From NCBI GenBank assembly GCA_037189845.1, contig JBBCIS010000005.1:108367-172366 (forward strand): a stretch of DNA of 64,000 nt, written 5' to 3'. The notes beneath the pieces are model-generated. The model searched no databases. It saw nothing but the letters and a program-made list of their open reading frames with translations, and had not been told where the DNA came from. The position numbers and the translations under genes are program-made. Position 1 is the stretch's first letter, and every line of letters starts with the position of its first letter. The stretch comes from JAMLHH01 sp037189845 (GTDB lineage Bacteria > Bacteroidota > Bacteroidia > Chitinophagales > JADIYW01). This document shows, in pieces, positions 8,788-17,241 of this stretch.

Positions 8788-9606
8788 ATGGAACTACAGG
8801 ATTTATACCACATATCTACACAATTGCCCAATACTCCGAAAATGCCGGTATTGTTCATCGGGCATGGAAGTCCTATGAATGCCATAGAGGAAAATGAATT
8901 TGTAGAAGGCTGGAAAAAAATTGCAAAAGATATCCCGACTCCTGCAGCTATTCTGTGTATCTCAGCTCACTGGGAAACAAGAGGTACAAAAGTCACTGCC
9001 ATCCCCCAACCTAAGACAATACATGATTTCGGCGGTTTCCCTAAAGCCTTGTTTGACAAACAATATCCCGCTCCTGGCATGCCTGAGCTGGCAAATACGG
9101 TACAAGGTCTCATCACCAAAGCTCATGTAGAGCTCGACCATCAGTGGGGTCTCGACCACGGTACATGGTCAGTGCTGGCCAGAATGTATCCGGATGCAAA
9201 AATCCCCGTGGTGCAATTGAGCATGGATATCACTCAACCGACATCTTATCACTACGAACTGGCTCAACAACTAAAGAGTCTGAGACGCAAAGGTGTCCTC
9301 ATTTTAGGAAGTGGCAATATGGTTCATAATCTGGGTATGATCAACTGGGCGAATCCTAACGGTGGTTATGACTGGGCAATAGAAGCAAATGAAACGTTCA
9401 AACAAAAAATCCTGAGTGAGGACTTCGCTACGCTGTATCAGATACGCCATCAATCTCAGGCACTCAGATATGCCGTACCGTCTTTTGACCATTATCATCC
9501 GATGATTTATTCTCTGGGGCTGAAAGAAAAAGAAGATAATATCAGTTTCTTCAACGATAAGCTGGTGATGGGTTCGCTGTCGATGACTTCGATGATGATT
9601 AGTTAG
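8788..9606 (+). CDS. ygiD: DODA-type extradiol dioxygenase, YgiD-like (4,5-DOPA dioxygenase family)
   Basis: A 272-aa cytoplasmic member of the LigB/DODA family of non-haem iron or zinc dependent ring-opening dioxygenases. Motifs are MPVLFIGHGSPMNAIEENEF (metal-binding His), ICISAHWETRGTKVT (His), HDFGGFP, LDHGTWSVL (catalytic-site His) and VLILGSGNMVHNLG. The order and length match E. coli YgiD (about 262-271 aa). ATG 8788 gives that length; an in-frame ATG at 8758 would add ten residues. It stands alone, and the physiological substrate is not indicated by the neighbours. Confidence 0.92.
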   Translation: MELQDLYHISTQLPNTPKMPVLFIGHGSPMNAIEENEFVEGWKKIAKDIPTPAAILCISAHWETRGTKVTAIPQPKTIHDFGGFPKALFDKQYPAPGMPELANTVQGLITKAHVELDHQWGLDHGTWSVLARMYPDAKIPVVQLSMDITQPTSYHYELAQQLKSLRRKGVLILGSGNMVHNLGMINWANPNGGYDWAIEANETFKQKILSEDFATLYQIRHQSQALRYAVPSFDHYHPMIYSLGLKEKEDNISFFNDKLVMGSLSMTSMMIS

Positions 9607-9640
9607 TATTAAACTCAATTCGACTCCTAACATGCTGGTA

Positions 9641-9782
9641 ACACATAGAAACATAGCTCCACATCACAAACAATAAGAAGATATAGATGCCTATAGGCAT
9701 TCACATAGAATGAAGCTAAGTCTCAGAACTATGTATACTATACAACTCTCCTTTTAGACAAATTTCTATGTGACTATGTGTT
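9641..9782. repeat. Imperfect inverted repeat in intergenic spacer
   Basis: Left arm AACACATAGAAACATAG (ending 9656) and right arm TTTCTATGTGACTATGTGTT (9763-9782) are inverted imperfect copies flanking about 105 bp. This lies between the convergent ygiD-like and TPR genes. It resembles the dispersed palindromic units seen elsewhere in the window (27812-27850) and could form a long hairpin in either transcript. Confidence 0.5.
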
Positions 9783-9802
9783 TTAATCAAAATAAGGTAC
9801 TC

Positions 9803-10987
9803 CTAAGGAGTTTCCAGATATTGCCGGATAACTCCAAACACTTCATGTGTAGGCGGGTAAAATTTCAAGAAATATGACTCTGCTTTTTTGAATTTTTCTT
9901 TTGCCTGTGCTGTAGATATTTCAAAAAGTATTTGTCCCTGGTAAAAATTGACATTCGCCATAATTTTATCGTTATTCGGATATATTTTCTCTAACTCATT
10001 AAGTGTCTTTAAAACCGGCAGATAATTATCTGCTTCCTGATAATATACATTCATCACTCCGTTATATACCTCAGGACTTTCCGGCTTCAGGAGGATAATT
10101 TCCAGGATTAATTTTTCCGCTTCGGGCATCTGTTCCCGTACTGCAATATGCAGATAATCCAGTAACAAATCTCCGTTTTTTGCATTCAGCTTCAATCCCT
10201 CTTTTATATAGAAAATTGCACTGTCTGTTTGGTTTTGATTATCATAACAAAAACCCAGCATTCTCACCGCATCCCCTTTCTGATTCTCGTCCGTATACAA
10301 TTCCCAGGCTTTTCTGGCATACTGAATAGCTGCCTGAAAATTTTTCAAAGCAAATTCTGCATAAGACAGATTATAATATACAGGTGTATAAGATGCATTT
10401 AATTCCAGCGATTTTTTCAACATTCTTTGAGCTTCCTCAAACTGATTTTTACCTAACAAAGTATATCCCAGTATAAAATAAGTCTCATAATCAGCAGATT
10501 TCAATTCTATAGCTTTTCTGGAAGCTACTTCCAGCCGGCTCAAAAGCTGCTCATCTGTCAAAGGCATATCCGGGCTGTAATTCAAAAAACATTCGTACAG
10601 ATAATCTGTCTGTGCTTTATACAATCTGGCATCTTCCGGATGCTCAGCTACCAAAGAATCCAGAATGCGATGCGCAGGAAGAGAAAAAAGCGTGTATTTA
10701 CCGGATTTCCCTCTGATATCTTCTATCTTTTGGTCAAAAGCGAGATTGACAAATCCGAATTTTTCATATTGTATCTGAACCACATACAGATTCAGCGCCA
10801 GATTCAATTTTGTAAGAAATATATCAGTATCACGGTTGGACGGGTCCATTTTTTCCAATTTCTGGTAAACATCCAGCACCTTGCCTTTTGACAATTCATC
10901 AGAAAGTACTTCCAGCAGGTCAGTATCAGCAGCAAATAGCGACTGGACAGAAAAAACTGCTATGAATAAGTAGAATATTTTTTTCAT
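9803..10987 (-). CDS. Secreted tetratricopeptide repeat protein, function unknown
   Basis: A 394-aa protein with a signal peptide (MKKIFYLFIAVFSVQSLFA, cleavage likely before ADTD). It is followed by a mostly helical chain containing TPR-like units. The clearest are YETYFILGYTLLGKNQFEEA (about residue 165), PVYYNLSYAEFALKNFQAAI (about 200) and a third about 235-265. TPRs mediate protein contacts, so a periplasmic scaffold or outer-membrane-complex role is plausible. It is monocistronic and convergent with the ygiD-like gene. No enzyme motif is visible. Confidence 0.8.
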   Translation of the reverse strand: MKKIFYLFIAVFSVQSLFAADTDLLEVLSDELSKGKVLDVYQKLEKMDPSNRDTDIFLTKLNLALNLYVVQIQYEKFGFVNLAFDQKIEDIRGKSGKYTLFSLPAHRILDSLVAEHPEDARLYKAQTDYLYECFLNYSPDMPLTDEQLLSRLEVASRKAIELKSADYETYFILGYTLLGKNQFEEAQRMLKKSLELNASYTPVYYNLSYAEFALKNFQAAIQYARKAWELYTDENQKGDAVRMLGFCYDNQNQTDSAIFYIKEGLKLNAKNGDLLLDYLHIAVREQMPEAEKLILEIILLKPESPEVYNGVMNVYYQEADNYLPVLKTLNELEKIYPNNDKIMANVNFYQGQILFEISTAQAKEKFKKAESYFLKFYPPTHEVFGVIRQYLETP

Positions 10988-11048
10988 ATTTTATCCTCAT
11001 TAACTAAAATCAGTCCAAAATTGTATAAATATTCAGAACTTTGATAGC

Positions 11049-11306
11049 ATGAGAACTTGTTCTTCGAAAAAAATAGGGTATTCATCTTCCAATGCAGCTA
11101 TCTCTGCACTACTGGAGATGCATAGAAAATCCTCCTTTTCGACCGGAGAAGGACCTCAGAATGTGTACCGATGTCATCTCTGCGATCAGTATCACATGAC
11201 TTCACGGGGGCCGGCACTACCCGAATTAAAACAAAACAGAAACGCTTCATCCGAGCGCATTCAAAACGATATCAATAAGTGGGTCAATAAGTTTAAAGAT
11301 TATTGA
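11049..11306 (+). CDS. Small conserved-looking protein with Cys/His knuckle
   Basis: An 85-aa basic protein. The centre reads YRCHLCDQYHMTSRG, a C-x2-C-x3-H arrangement that could bind one zinc ion together with a further residue; similar short proteins occur widely in Bacteroidota without known function. It starts at ATG 11049 about 60 bp upstream-divergent from the TPR gene (start 10987). No partner gene follows for more than 500 bp. Function unknown; a nucleic-acid-binding role would be a guess. Confidence 0.68.
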   Translation: MRTCSSKKIGYSSSNAAISALLEMHRKSSFSTGEGPQNVYRCHLCDQYHMTSRGPALPELKQNRNASSERIQNDINKWVNKFKDY

Positions 11307-11653
11307 TTGGGGGATTAAAAAGGGCAGCCACGAATTCACTAATAAAAGGATAAATCATTGCTGTAACTTTCCTTGTCGGGAGTATCTATGAATCTGTTGA
11401 ACTCATTACTTTAATGGATAGCTCCTACGGAGCATGGGGCGTATTGCGAATATGATTTCTACAAAGCTTATGCACCTACGGCGCAAGGCTATAGCTGACG
11501 ATGCCCCTTAGTGGGCTATCGCTTTGTAGCAAATATAGTTTCTACACAAAAATGGTACGCCGTAGGTGCACCACCATCGATGAAGATGCATTTATGTCGT
11601 TGATATCTGAATTTTACCAAAATTGAGAATCAAAAAACAAACGTCATTAATTT
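11307..11653. repeat. Non-coding spacer with nested palindromes
   Basis: No gene is apparent. The stretch holds several inverted repeats: GCTCC-TAC-GGAGC at 11421-11433, and GCACCTACGGCG (11472-11483) with its exact complement CGCCGTAGGTGC (11558-11569). Inside these, TTTCTACAAAGC (ending about 11466) is imperfectly matched by GCTTTGTAGCAAA (from 11521). Together they could fold into a branched structure of about 120 nt. The CCTACGG-type units look like a dispersed repeat family rather than a specific regulator. Confidence 0.55.
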
Positions 11654-11670
11654 TTATTTGGTCTAAATAA
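11654..11670. promoter_or_regulatory. Putative metal-regulator operator before the MATE exporter
   Basis: TTATTTGGTCTAAATAA, a near-perfect 17-bp dyad, differs at two central positions from the site at 13397-13413 in front of the decarboxylase gene. Finding the same site before both units of a siderophore locus suggests one repressor, most likely iron-responsive (DtxR/IdeR-like or Fur-like by logic; the protein is not in the window). A possible -7 element with TCATCTTTG lies at 11692-11700. Confidence 0.6.
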
Positions 11671-11707
11671 AAATTAAAATGGATTATTTTTTCATCTTTG
11701 CCACTAG

Positions 11708-11854
11708 TATATCAATGTCGTTTAGTTAAGACATTTTCTATAAGAAAGATGCTTACAGCATGACATACTACTATACAAAATGGATTGATTTATGTCATTC
11801 TGGAGGAATCTAAAAGCAATCCATTTTGTAAACTAAACGACATTGGCTGATATA
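11708..11854. mobile_element. MITE-like palindromic element in the MATE leader
   Basis: A 147-bp non-coding element with terminal inverted repeats. The left end TATATCA-ATGTCGTTTAGTT is matched at the right by AACTAAACGACATTGGCTGATATA. An inner inverted pair is TACAAAATGGATTG (11773-11786) and CAATCCATTTTGTA (11817-11830). The core TTTATGTCATTCTGGAGG recurs at 3002-3088. It encodes no protein and would need a transposase in trans. It separates the operator and promoter from the MATE start by about 150 bp. Confidence 0.65.
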
Positions 11855-11864
11855 AAACCGAGTA

Positions 11865-13202
11865 ATGCTTGAGCAAATAAAGAAAACTCTACTGATAGCT
11901 TTTCCTATTATTCTGGGAAACTTCTCTCAAATGCTCCTCGCTGTCATTGATATCATCATGGTGGGAGCCATAGACCACAAGCAGGTAGCGGCTGCCTCTC
12001 TGGTAAACAGTCTTCTGACCTTGCCTTTTGTATTTGGCTTCGGACTCACCAGGTCTATTTCTGTGATGGTCGCTATCTCTAACGGAAAAAATGACACTCG
12101 TGCTGTTGCAAGATATGCGCTCAATGGTGTTTTTATCTGCCTGATTTTTGCTACTGCGGCTGCATTACTGATACATTTTCTGCACGGCATCATATTCCAC
12201 ATGGGGCAAGACAGAGCAGTGGTAGACATAGCGATTCCATACTTGCAGCTCATCGGATGGTCAGTGATTCCAATGTTGCTATTTATGTCCCTCAAAGAAT
12301 TCACTGACGCGCTCCAATATACCAAAGTAGCTATGGCGATTTCATTGATTTCACTGCCGCTCAATGTGTTTCTGAACTGGCTGCTGATATACGGCAAATG
12401 GGGATTCCCTGCGCTGCATCTGGAAGGAGCAGGCTGGGCTACATTGACTGTAAGGATATTAATGGCGGTGGCTCTGCTGATTGTCATCTTTAGTCAGAAA
12501 AAATTTACTGTTTATCTGCAATCATTGAAAGAGATATGGATACCGCAACGGAATATCATCAAAGAGATGCTGAAAACCGGTGTACCCAGTGGCATGCAAT
12601 ACTGTCTGGAAGCCGGAGCTTATGCATTTTCCGGAATTATGATTGGGTGGCTGGGAGCCGAACAACAAGCAGCTCATCAGATTGCGCTGAGCTGTGCCTC
12701 GCTCACATTTATGATATCAATAGGGATTTCTGTAGCCGGTTCTATCAGAGTGAGCTATTTCTATGGACAAAACGACTGGCAGATGATACAGAAAATCGGC
12801 CGGAGTACGCTCTATGCAGGATTGATTGCCGGGAGCATCTTTGCATTACTATTTCTGGGACTTTACCGACAGATACCGGCATTGTTTAATCAGGAAGTCA
12901 ATATCATTGCTATCGCTTCTGTTCTTTTGGTATGGACTGCATTTTTCCAGATATCTGACACGACTCAGGCGATAGCTGTAGGCTTGCTCAGAGGTATAAA
13001 AGATGTCAAAATTCCTACACTTTATGTTGCGTTGGCCTATTGGGTGGTTGGATTACCAGCCGGTTATATATTGGGCATTCATTTCAAAATGAATGCCGCA
13101 GGAATCTGGATTGGATTCCTTGCCGGACTGACCATTTCATCTGCTCTACTTAATTTTAGATTCCTTAGTATCACCAAAACTAACAATGCATACCTAAATT
13201 GA
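11865..13202 (+). CDS. MATE family efflux transporter, probable siderophore exporter
   Basis: A 445-aa inner-membrane protein with about 12 hydrophobic segments in two similar halves, of the NorM/DinF-like MATE family. Typical blocks are IAFPIILGNFSQMLLAVIDI with VGAIDHKQVAAASLVNS in TM1-2 and LKTGVPSGMQYCLEAGAY at the start of the second half. It exchanges protons or sodium for an exported organic compound. It precedes the siderophore genes on the same strand and carries the same operator, so export of the siderophore or a precursor is likely. A general drug-efflux role cannot be excluded. Confidence 0.9.
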   Translation: MLEQIKKTLLIAFPIILGNFSQMLLAVIDIIMVGAIDHKQVAAASLVNSLLTLPFVFGFGLTRSISVMVAISNGKNDTRAVARYALNGVFICLIFATAAALLIHFLHGIIFHMGQDRAVVDIAIPYLQLIGWSVIPMLLFMSLKEFTDALQYTKVAMAISLISLPLNVFLNWLLIYGKWGFPALHLEGAGWATLTVRILMAVALLIVIFSQKKFTVYLQSLKEIWIPQRNIIKEMLKTGVPSGMQYCLEAGAYAFSGIMIGWLGAEQQAAHQIALSCASLTFMISIGISVAGSIRVSYFYGQNDWQMIQKIGRSTLYAGLIAGSIFALLFLGLYRQIPALFNQEVNIIAIASVLLVWTAFFQISDTTQAIAVGLLRGIKDVKIPTLYVALAYWVVGLPAGYILGIHFKMNAAGIWIGFLAGLTISSALLNFRFLSITKTNNAYLN

Positions 13203-13382
13203 GGTAGGTTACTTTATAGCAAAAAAATCGCATAATGCTGTAAATAAAACATTTATAAAAATGTGACTGTAAAAGATTGACATATCTACCATAAAATCAG
13301 TCTCTAAAACCCAAGTATTTACAAAAATCTGAATACCTAAAAAATCACAAAATCGCTTGTAGGAATTGATTTTCCCCGTTCA

Positions 13383-13390
13383 TAATTTTG
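13383..13390 (+). promoter_or_regulatory. Bacteroidota-type -7 element of the siderophore operon
   Basis: TAATTTTG fits TAnnTTTG. A TTG at 13356-13358 lies 24 bp upstream and another at 13366-13368 lies 14 bp upstream; neither spacing is ideal. The expected start site falls at about 13397, on the left edge of the 17-bp operator, and the ATG follows at 13423. Confidence 0.45.
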
Positions 13391-13396
13391 CTATCA

Positions 13397-13413
13397 TTAT
13401 TTAGACTAAATAA
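13397..13413. promoter_or_regulatory. Operator palindrome of the siderophore operon
   Basis: TTATTTAGACTAAATAA is a perfect 17-bp palindrome around a single central base. It sits just downstream of the TAATTTTG -7 element and 9 bp before the decarboxylase ATG, where a bound repressor would block transcription. The copy at 11654-11670 has the same outer arms. The regulator is unknown; iron-dependent control is inferred from the genes it precedes. Confidence 0.65.
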
Positions 13414-13422
13414 AAATAGCAA

Positions 13423-14940
13423 ATGCTACATAAAACAGAAGTAGCAGGTGAAATTAAAAATCTCAGCCTGGACCAGATACTTCAAAACAATACACATCCT
13501 CAGTATAAAGAAAGTCTCCAAAAGACGCTTGAATATATTACCCAATTTATCCAAAAGGAAAGCTTTTACAGCGGTATCTCTTTGCAGGAACTGAAAGAAA
13601 AAGTTGAAATTACTTCTGTTCAGCAATCCACAGTTCCCGTATCGCTGGATGAAGCACTGGAAGAAATCAAATCTATCTATCTCGACCATACAATTGCTTT
13701 TCACCATCCCTCCTATCTGGCTCATCTCAACTGCCCGATTTTGATTCCGGCTCTGGCAGGAGAACTGCTGGCAAGTGCAGTGAACACAGCGGTGGAGACA
13801 TGGGACCAAAGCACTTCTGCGACTTTGATAGAACAGGATATCATCGACTGGACTTGTCGTGAATTTCATCTTCCCGAAACTGCTGACGGTGTATTTACCA
13901 GTGGTGGTACTCAGTCCAATCTCATGGGATTGCTTGCAGCAAGAGACCATATAGCTTTCAGCAGATTTGGTATCAATATCAAGAAAAACGGCACGAATGA
14001 AACTGTCAGTAAATTCAGGATTTTCTGCTCAGAAAAAGCTCATTTCAGCATTCTCAAAAATGCTGCTATTCTCGGATTGGGTTATGATGCTGTAGTATCT
14101 GTCAAATCCAACAGTCGTTATGAAATGGATGCCGATGCACTCAGAAATGCCGTTGAAGAGCAATTAGCCGAAGGAAATATTCCTATGGCAGTAGTCGCTA
14201 CTTTGGGAACAACTGATTTTGGCAGCTTCGACCCAATAGATGAAATCAACCGGATAGCAAAAGAATATTCCATGTGGCTGCATGCAGATTGCGCTTACGG
14301 AGGTTGCTATTTCCTGACAAAAACACATCAGAATTTATTAGACGGAGTACGCAATGCGGATTCTGTGACAATAGATTTTCACAAAACGCTGTTTCAACCA
14401 CTTTCTTCAGGAGCTTTTCTAATGGCTGACAAACAGCTTTTCAGATATATTTCTCACTATGCTGATTATCTCAATCCTGTGGAATCTAAAGATGAATATC
14501 CTAATCTGATTGTCAAATCTATCCAGACGACCAGGCGTTTTGATGCACTCAAGCTATGGTTTACACTGAAAGTAACCGGCAAAGAAGCTATCGGTGCATT
14601 TCTGGAAGAAGTTCACTTCAGGGCAAAAGATACTTATCACCTGCTGAAACAAAAAGAATGTTTTGAAGTCATTCACGAGCCTGCGCTGAGCACGGTCGTT
14701 TTCCGCTATATCATTCCGGGACTGGAAGATGATTCTTTGTTGAATGCATTAAATCTGAACATCAAAAAATCTTTGTTTGAATCCGGCAAAGCGTCTGTTG
14801 CGAGTACAAAAGTGAACGAAAAAATCTATCTGAAATTTACTTTGCTCAATCCTGCGACAACGGTGGAAGATATAGACTATGTACTGGAAATGATAAAAAC
14901 TCAGGCAGAAATCACTCTGATGAAAAACCAAACAGCATGA
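13423..14940 (+). CDS. PLP-dependent group II decarboxylase of siderophore synthesis (DesA-like)
   Basis: A 505-aa pyridoxal-phosphate decarboxylase related to lysine decarboxylase DesA and L-2,4-diaminobutyrate decarboxylase. The cofactor lysine is K321 in TIDFHKTLFQP; the phosphate/pyridine contacts include TSGGTQSNL and LHADCAYGG. It would make cadaverine or putrescine (from lysine or ornithine) as the diamine of a hydroxamate siderophore. Its stop overlaps the hydroxylase start by 4 bp (ATGA), so the two are translationally coupled. The substrate cannot be decided from sequence alone; the aromatic decarboxylase branch is excluded by context. Confidence 0.9.
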   Translation: MLHKTEVAGEIKNLSLDQILQNNTHPQYKESLQKTLEYITQFIQKESFYSGISLQELKEKVEITSVQQSTVPVSLDEALEEIKSIYLDHTIAFHHPSYLAHLNCPILIPALAGELLASAVNTAVETWDQSTSATLIEQDIIDWTCREFHLPETADGVFTSGGTQSNLMGLLAARDHIAFSRFGINIKKNGTNETVSKFRIFCSEKAHFSILKNAAILGLGYDAVVSVKSNSRYEMDADALRNAVEEQLAEGNIPMAVVATLGTTDFGSFDPIDEINRIAKEYSMWLHADCAYGGCYFLTKTHQNLLDGVRNADSVTIDFHKTLFQPLSSGAFLMADKQLFRYISHYADYLNPVESKDEYPNLIVKSIQTTRRFDALKLWFTLKVTGKEAIGAFLEEVHFRAKDTYHLLKQKECFEVIHEPALSTVVFRYIIPGLEDDSLLNALNLNIKKSLFESGKASVASTKVNEKIYLKFTLLNPATTVEDIDYVLEMIKTQAEITLMKNQTA

Positions 14941-16280
14941 AAGAAGACAAAATATATGATTTCGTAGGAATAGGCATCGGTCCTTTCAATCTCAGTCTGG
15001 CATGTCTGACTGCTCCAATAGAGGAGCTGGATGGTTTATTTCTGGACAAAGCAGAAAAATTTGACTGGCATCCTGGTATGATGCTGCAGGATACCACGCT
15101 GCAAATTCCATTTCTGGCTGACCTCGTCACGATGGCTGACCCAACCAGTCCTTACAGCTTCCTGAACTATATCAAGCAGAAAGGAAAAATCTATTCTTTT
15201 TATATCCGTGAAGATTTTTTCCTGTTGCGCAATGAATATAACCAGTATTGTCAATGGGCTATCAGCCAGCTGGATAATCTGAGATTCAGTACCGATGTAC
15301 AGCAAATTCATTTTGATGCAGAACGGGAACTTTATATCATACAATGTACCTCCACGCTGACCGGAGAAAAAATTTCTTACTCTGCCAGAAAATTAGTGAT
15401 AGGTATCGGGAATGCGCCGTATATCCCTGAATCATGTCGGCATATCCGCAATCATGTCGTTCATTCTTCGGCATATCTTTCCAACAAGGCTTCTATTCAG
15501 GAGAAAAAGAAAATCACTGTTATCGGGAGCGGGCAAAGTGCTGCTGAAATTTTCTACGATTTATTGCAGGAAACGGATACGCTCGGATATGAGCTGCACT
15601 GGATTACTCAGTCTGCAAGATTTCACCTGATGGAATACAGTAAGCTCACGCTGGAAATGACTTCACCGGAGTACGTGGATTATTTCTATCAGCTTCCCAG
15701 ACATAAAAAAGATGCGCTGAACAAAGCTCAGAAACATCTTTACAAGGGTATCAACCAGGATTTGATTAATGATATTTTCAACCTGATTTATACTAAAAAT
15801 ATCACTAACGACATCAAAATAAGCCTCAGAACGAATTCTATTATGAAGGCTGCTGATATCAATCCTGTCAGTGGTGAAACAGAGTTGGAAATCTATCATC
15901 ATGAGCTGGAAAAATCTTACACGCACAGCACGGATGCGTTGATTCTCGCTACAGGCTATGAGTATTCAACTCCTGCTTTTCTCGACGGGATAACTGATAT
16001 CATCCGATGGGATGAAAAAGGCAGATATGATGTACACAGAAATTACAGCATAGACCGGAACGGAAAAGATATTTTCGTGCAAAATGCTGAATATCACACA
16101 CATGGGTTTGTAACGCCTGACCTGGGAATGGTCTGCTACAGAAACTCTTACATTATCAGAGAATTGACTGGAAAAGAAATTTATCCTGTAGAAAAAAGTA
16201 TTGCTTTTCAGCAGTTCGGCATCCCTGAACATGTCCTTTCTGAACAGTTTGAGCTCAATTCTCTGGAAAAGCAACTATAA
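14937..16280 (+). CDS. FAD-dependent L-lysine/L-ornithine/diamine N-hydroxylase (IucD/DesB/PvdA family)
   Basis: A 447-aa flavin N-monooxygenase. The FAD-binding GIGIGPFNLSLA is at residues 11-22, the NADPH-binding VIGSGQSAAE is at about 195-204, and the family ATGYE motif (LATGYEYSTP) is at about 338. KFDWHPGMMLQDTTLQ and PFLADLVTMADPTSPYSF are strong IucD-family blocks. It hydroxylates the terminal amine of the diamine (or of lysine/ornithine) with NADPH and O2, creating the hydroxamate nitrogen. In the DesABCD-type order seen here the substrate is probably cadaverine or putrescine. Confidence 0.94.
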   Translation: MKEDKIYDFVGIGIGPFNLSLACLTAPIEELDGLFLDKAEKFDWHPGMMLQDTTLQIPFLADLVTMADPTSPYSFLNYIKQKGKIYSFYIREDFFLLRNEYNQYCQWAISQLDNLRFSTDVQQIHFDAERELYIIQCTSTLTGEKISYSARKLVIGIGNAPYIPESCRHIRNHVVHSSAYLSNKASIQEKKKITVIGSGQSAAEIFYDLLQETDTLGYELHWITQSARFHLMEYSKLTLEMTSPEYVDYFYQLPRHKKDALNKAQKHLYKGINQDLINDIFNLIYTKNITNDIKISLRTNSIMKAADINPVSGETELEIYHHELEKSYTHSTDALILATGYEYSTPAFLDGITDIIRWDEKGRYDVHRNYSIDRNGKDIFVQNAEYHTHGFVTPDLGMVCYRNSYIIRELTGKEIYPVEKSIAFQQFGIPEHVLSEQFELNSLEKQL

Positions 16281-16298
16281 ACGATGGTTTGTACCTGC

Positions 16299-16403
16299 GT
16301 GAAGGATAGAGGCGATACCCCGCAGCCAAATCCCGAATTCTTTCGGGAGAGGGCGAGGAGTATAAGCCGATAGCCTGGTCCGCCGCGGCGGACACGCCCA
16401 AAA
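16299..16403 (+). repeat. ~100-bp structured dispersed repeat, copy 1
   Basis: Starts with a GGATAGAGGCGATACCCCGC segment, contains TCCCGAATTCTTTCGGGA (an 18-base near-palindrome) and ends with the perfect palindrome CCGCCGCGGCGG followed by an ACGCCCAAAA tail. Copies at 37355-37452 and 60373-60476 share the GGATAG start and the CCCAAA end, all in the same orientation. It splits the siderophore operon between the hydroxylase and acyltransferase genes. Confidence 0.55.
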
Positions 16404-16415
16404 TATATCACTGAT

Positions 16416-17009
16416 ATGAATATCTCTCATTCACCGGAAATACTGTACGAACGTGCGACTCCCCTCGCCGGAAAATTCTCTGTGCGTGCATTTGATTTGG
16501 AAAAAGATTTGGCGACAATTCATCGCTGGGTCAATCTGCCTTATGCGCAATACTGGGGGCTGCTGGATTCGAGTCCCGAAAAAGTGCGGGCGACTTATCA
16601 GGAAATTCTGGAATCGGGAACGAGGGTTTTCATCGGTGAAAGTGAGGGAAAACAAAAATTTCTGATGGAACAATATGACTGTATCCGTGAGCTGGATGGC
16701 CACTATGAGGGCGAAAGCGGGGATACGGGCATGCACATTCTGGTCGGGCCTCCTGATGAAAAAATTCCGGGCTATACGTGGGCGGTATTTTCTACTGTGA
16801 TGGATTTTCTGTTTAGCGACCCGAACGTAAAAAGAGTCGTGGTGGAACCGGATGTGAGGAATGAAAAAATTCATGTGCTGAATAAAAAGGCGGGCTTTAA
16901 ATACCTGAAACAGATAGTGCTGCCTCATAAAACGGCATGGCTGGCGGTGTGTGAAAGGGAGGATTTTTTGAATGTACAATTGATGATTGACGATGTACGA
17001 TTTGGCTAA
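16416..17009 (+). CDS. GNAT N-acyltransferase of hydroxamate siderophore synthesis (IucB/DesC/RhbD type)
   Basis: A 197-aa acyl-CoA transferase of the siderophore branch (Acetyltransf_8). Family blocks are HRWVNLPYAQYWGL, DTGMHILVGPPDE, LFSDPNVKRVVVEPDVRNEK and NKKAGFKYLKQIVLPHK. It transfers acetyl or succinyl from CoA to the N-hydroxylated diamine, giving the hydroxamate. Succinylation would allow the NIS synthetase to join units into a bisucaberin- or desferrioxamine-like product; acetylation would give an end group. The sequence does not settle the acyl donor. A 135-bp repeat-bearing gap separates it from the hydroxylase gene. Confidence 0.92.
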   Translation: MNISHSPEILYERATPLAGKFSVRAFDLEKDLATIHRWVNLPYAQYWGLLDSSPEKVRATYQEILESGTRVFIGESEGKQKFLMEQYDCIRELDGHYEGESGDTGMHILVGPPDEKIPGYTWAVFSTVMDFLFSDPNVKRVVVEPDVRNEKIHVLNKKAGFKYLKQIVLPHKTAWLAVCEREDFLNVQLMIDDVRFG

Positions 17010-17169
17010 CGCAGCAAATGAGAAATAGACGAGAATGGAAATAAGCAAGGGGCAATAGGCAAATGAATGCTACGCAACCGATAAAGTCTGAACTATGATG
17101 GAAGTGATTTCTTTGATTAATATGATGTCTCCAGAAAGTCGCAGTTCAGGCAGTAAACAGGCGAAAGCA

Positions 17170-17203
17170 AAACTTTAAACTTTAAACAATTCAAACTTTA
17201 AAC
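17170..17203 (+). repeat. Short AAACTTTAAAC tandem units
   Basis: AAACTTTAAAC and TTTAAAC units repeat three times just before the NIS synthetase start. The same wording recurs inverted at 52856-52873 and as a variant near 52988-53008. The preceding 17000-17060 stretch contains TACGATTTGGCTAACGCAGC, which is repeated near 20880. These look like a low-complexity dispersed repeat, not a promoter. Confidence 0.5.
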
Positions 17204-17241
17204 ATCAAGAGAGGCTATCGTCAAAACACCAATACTACAAA

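Noticed and set aside
11421..11569. Riboswitch in the spacer before the MATE gene
   Set aside because: The inverted repeats are like dispersed palindromic units, and no known riboswitch core is recognised; the MATE promoter lies downstream of them.
17170..17203. CRISPR-like repeat array
   Set aside because: Units are only 7-11 bases, overlap directly and have no spacers; no cas gene is near.
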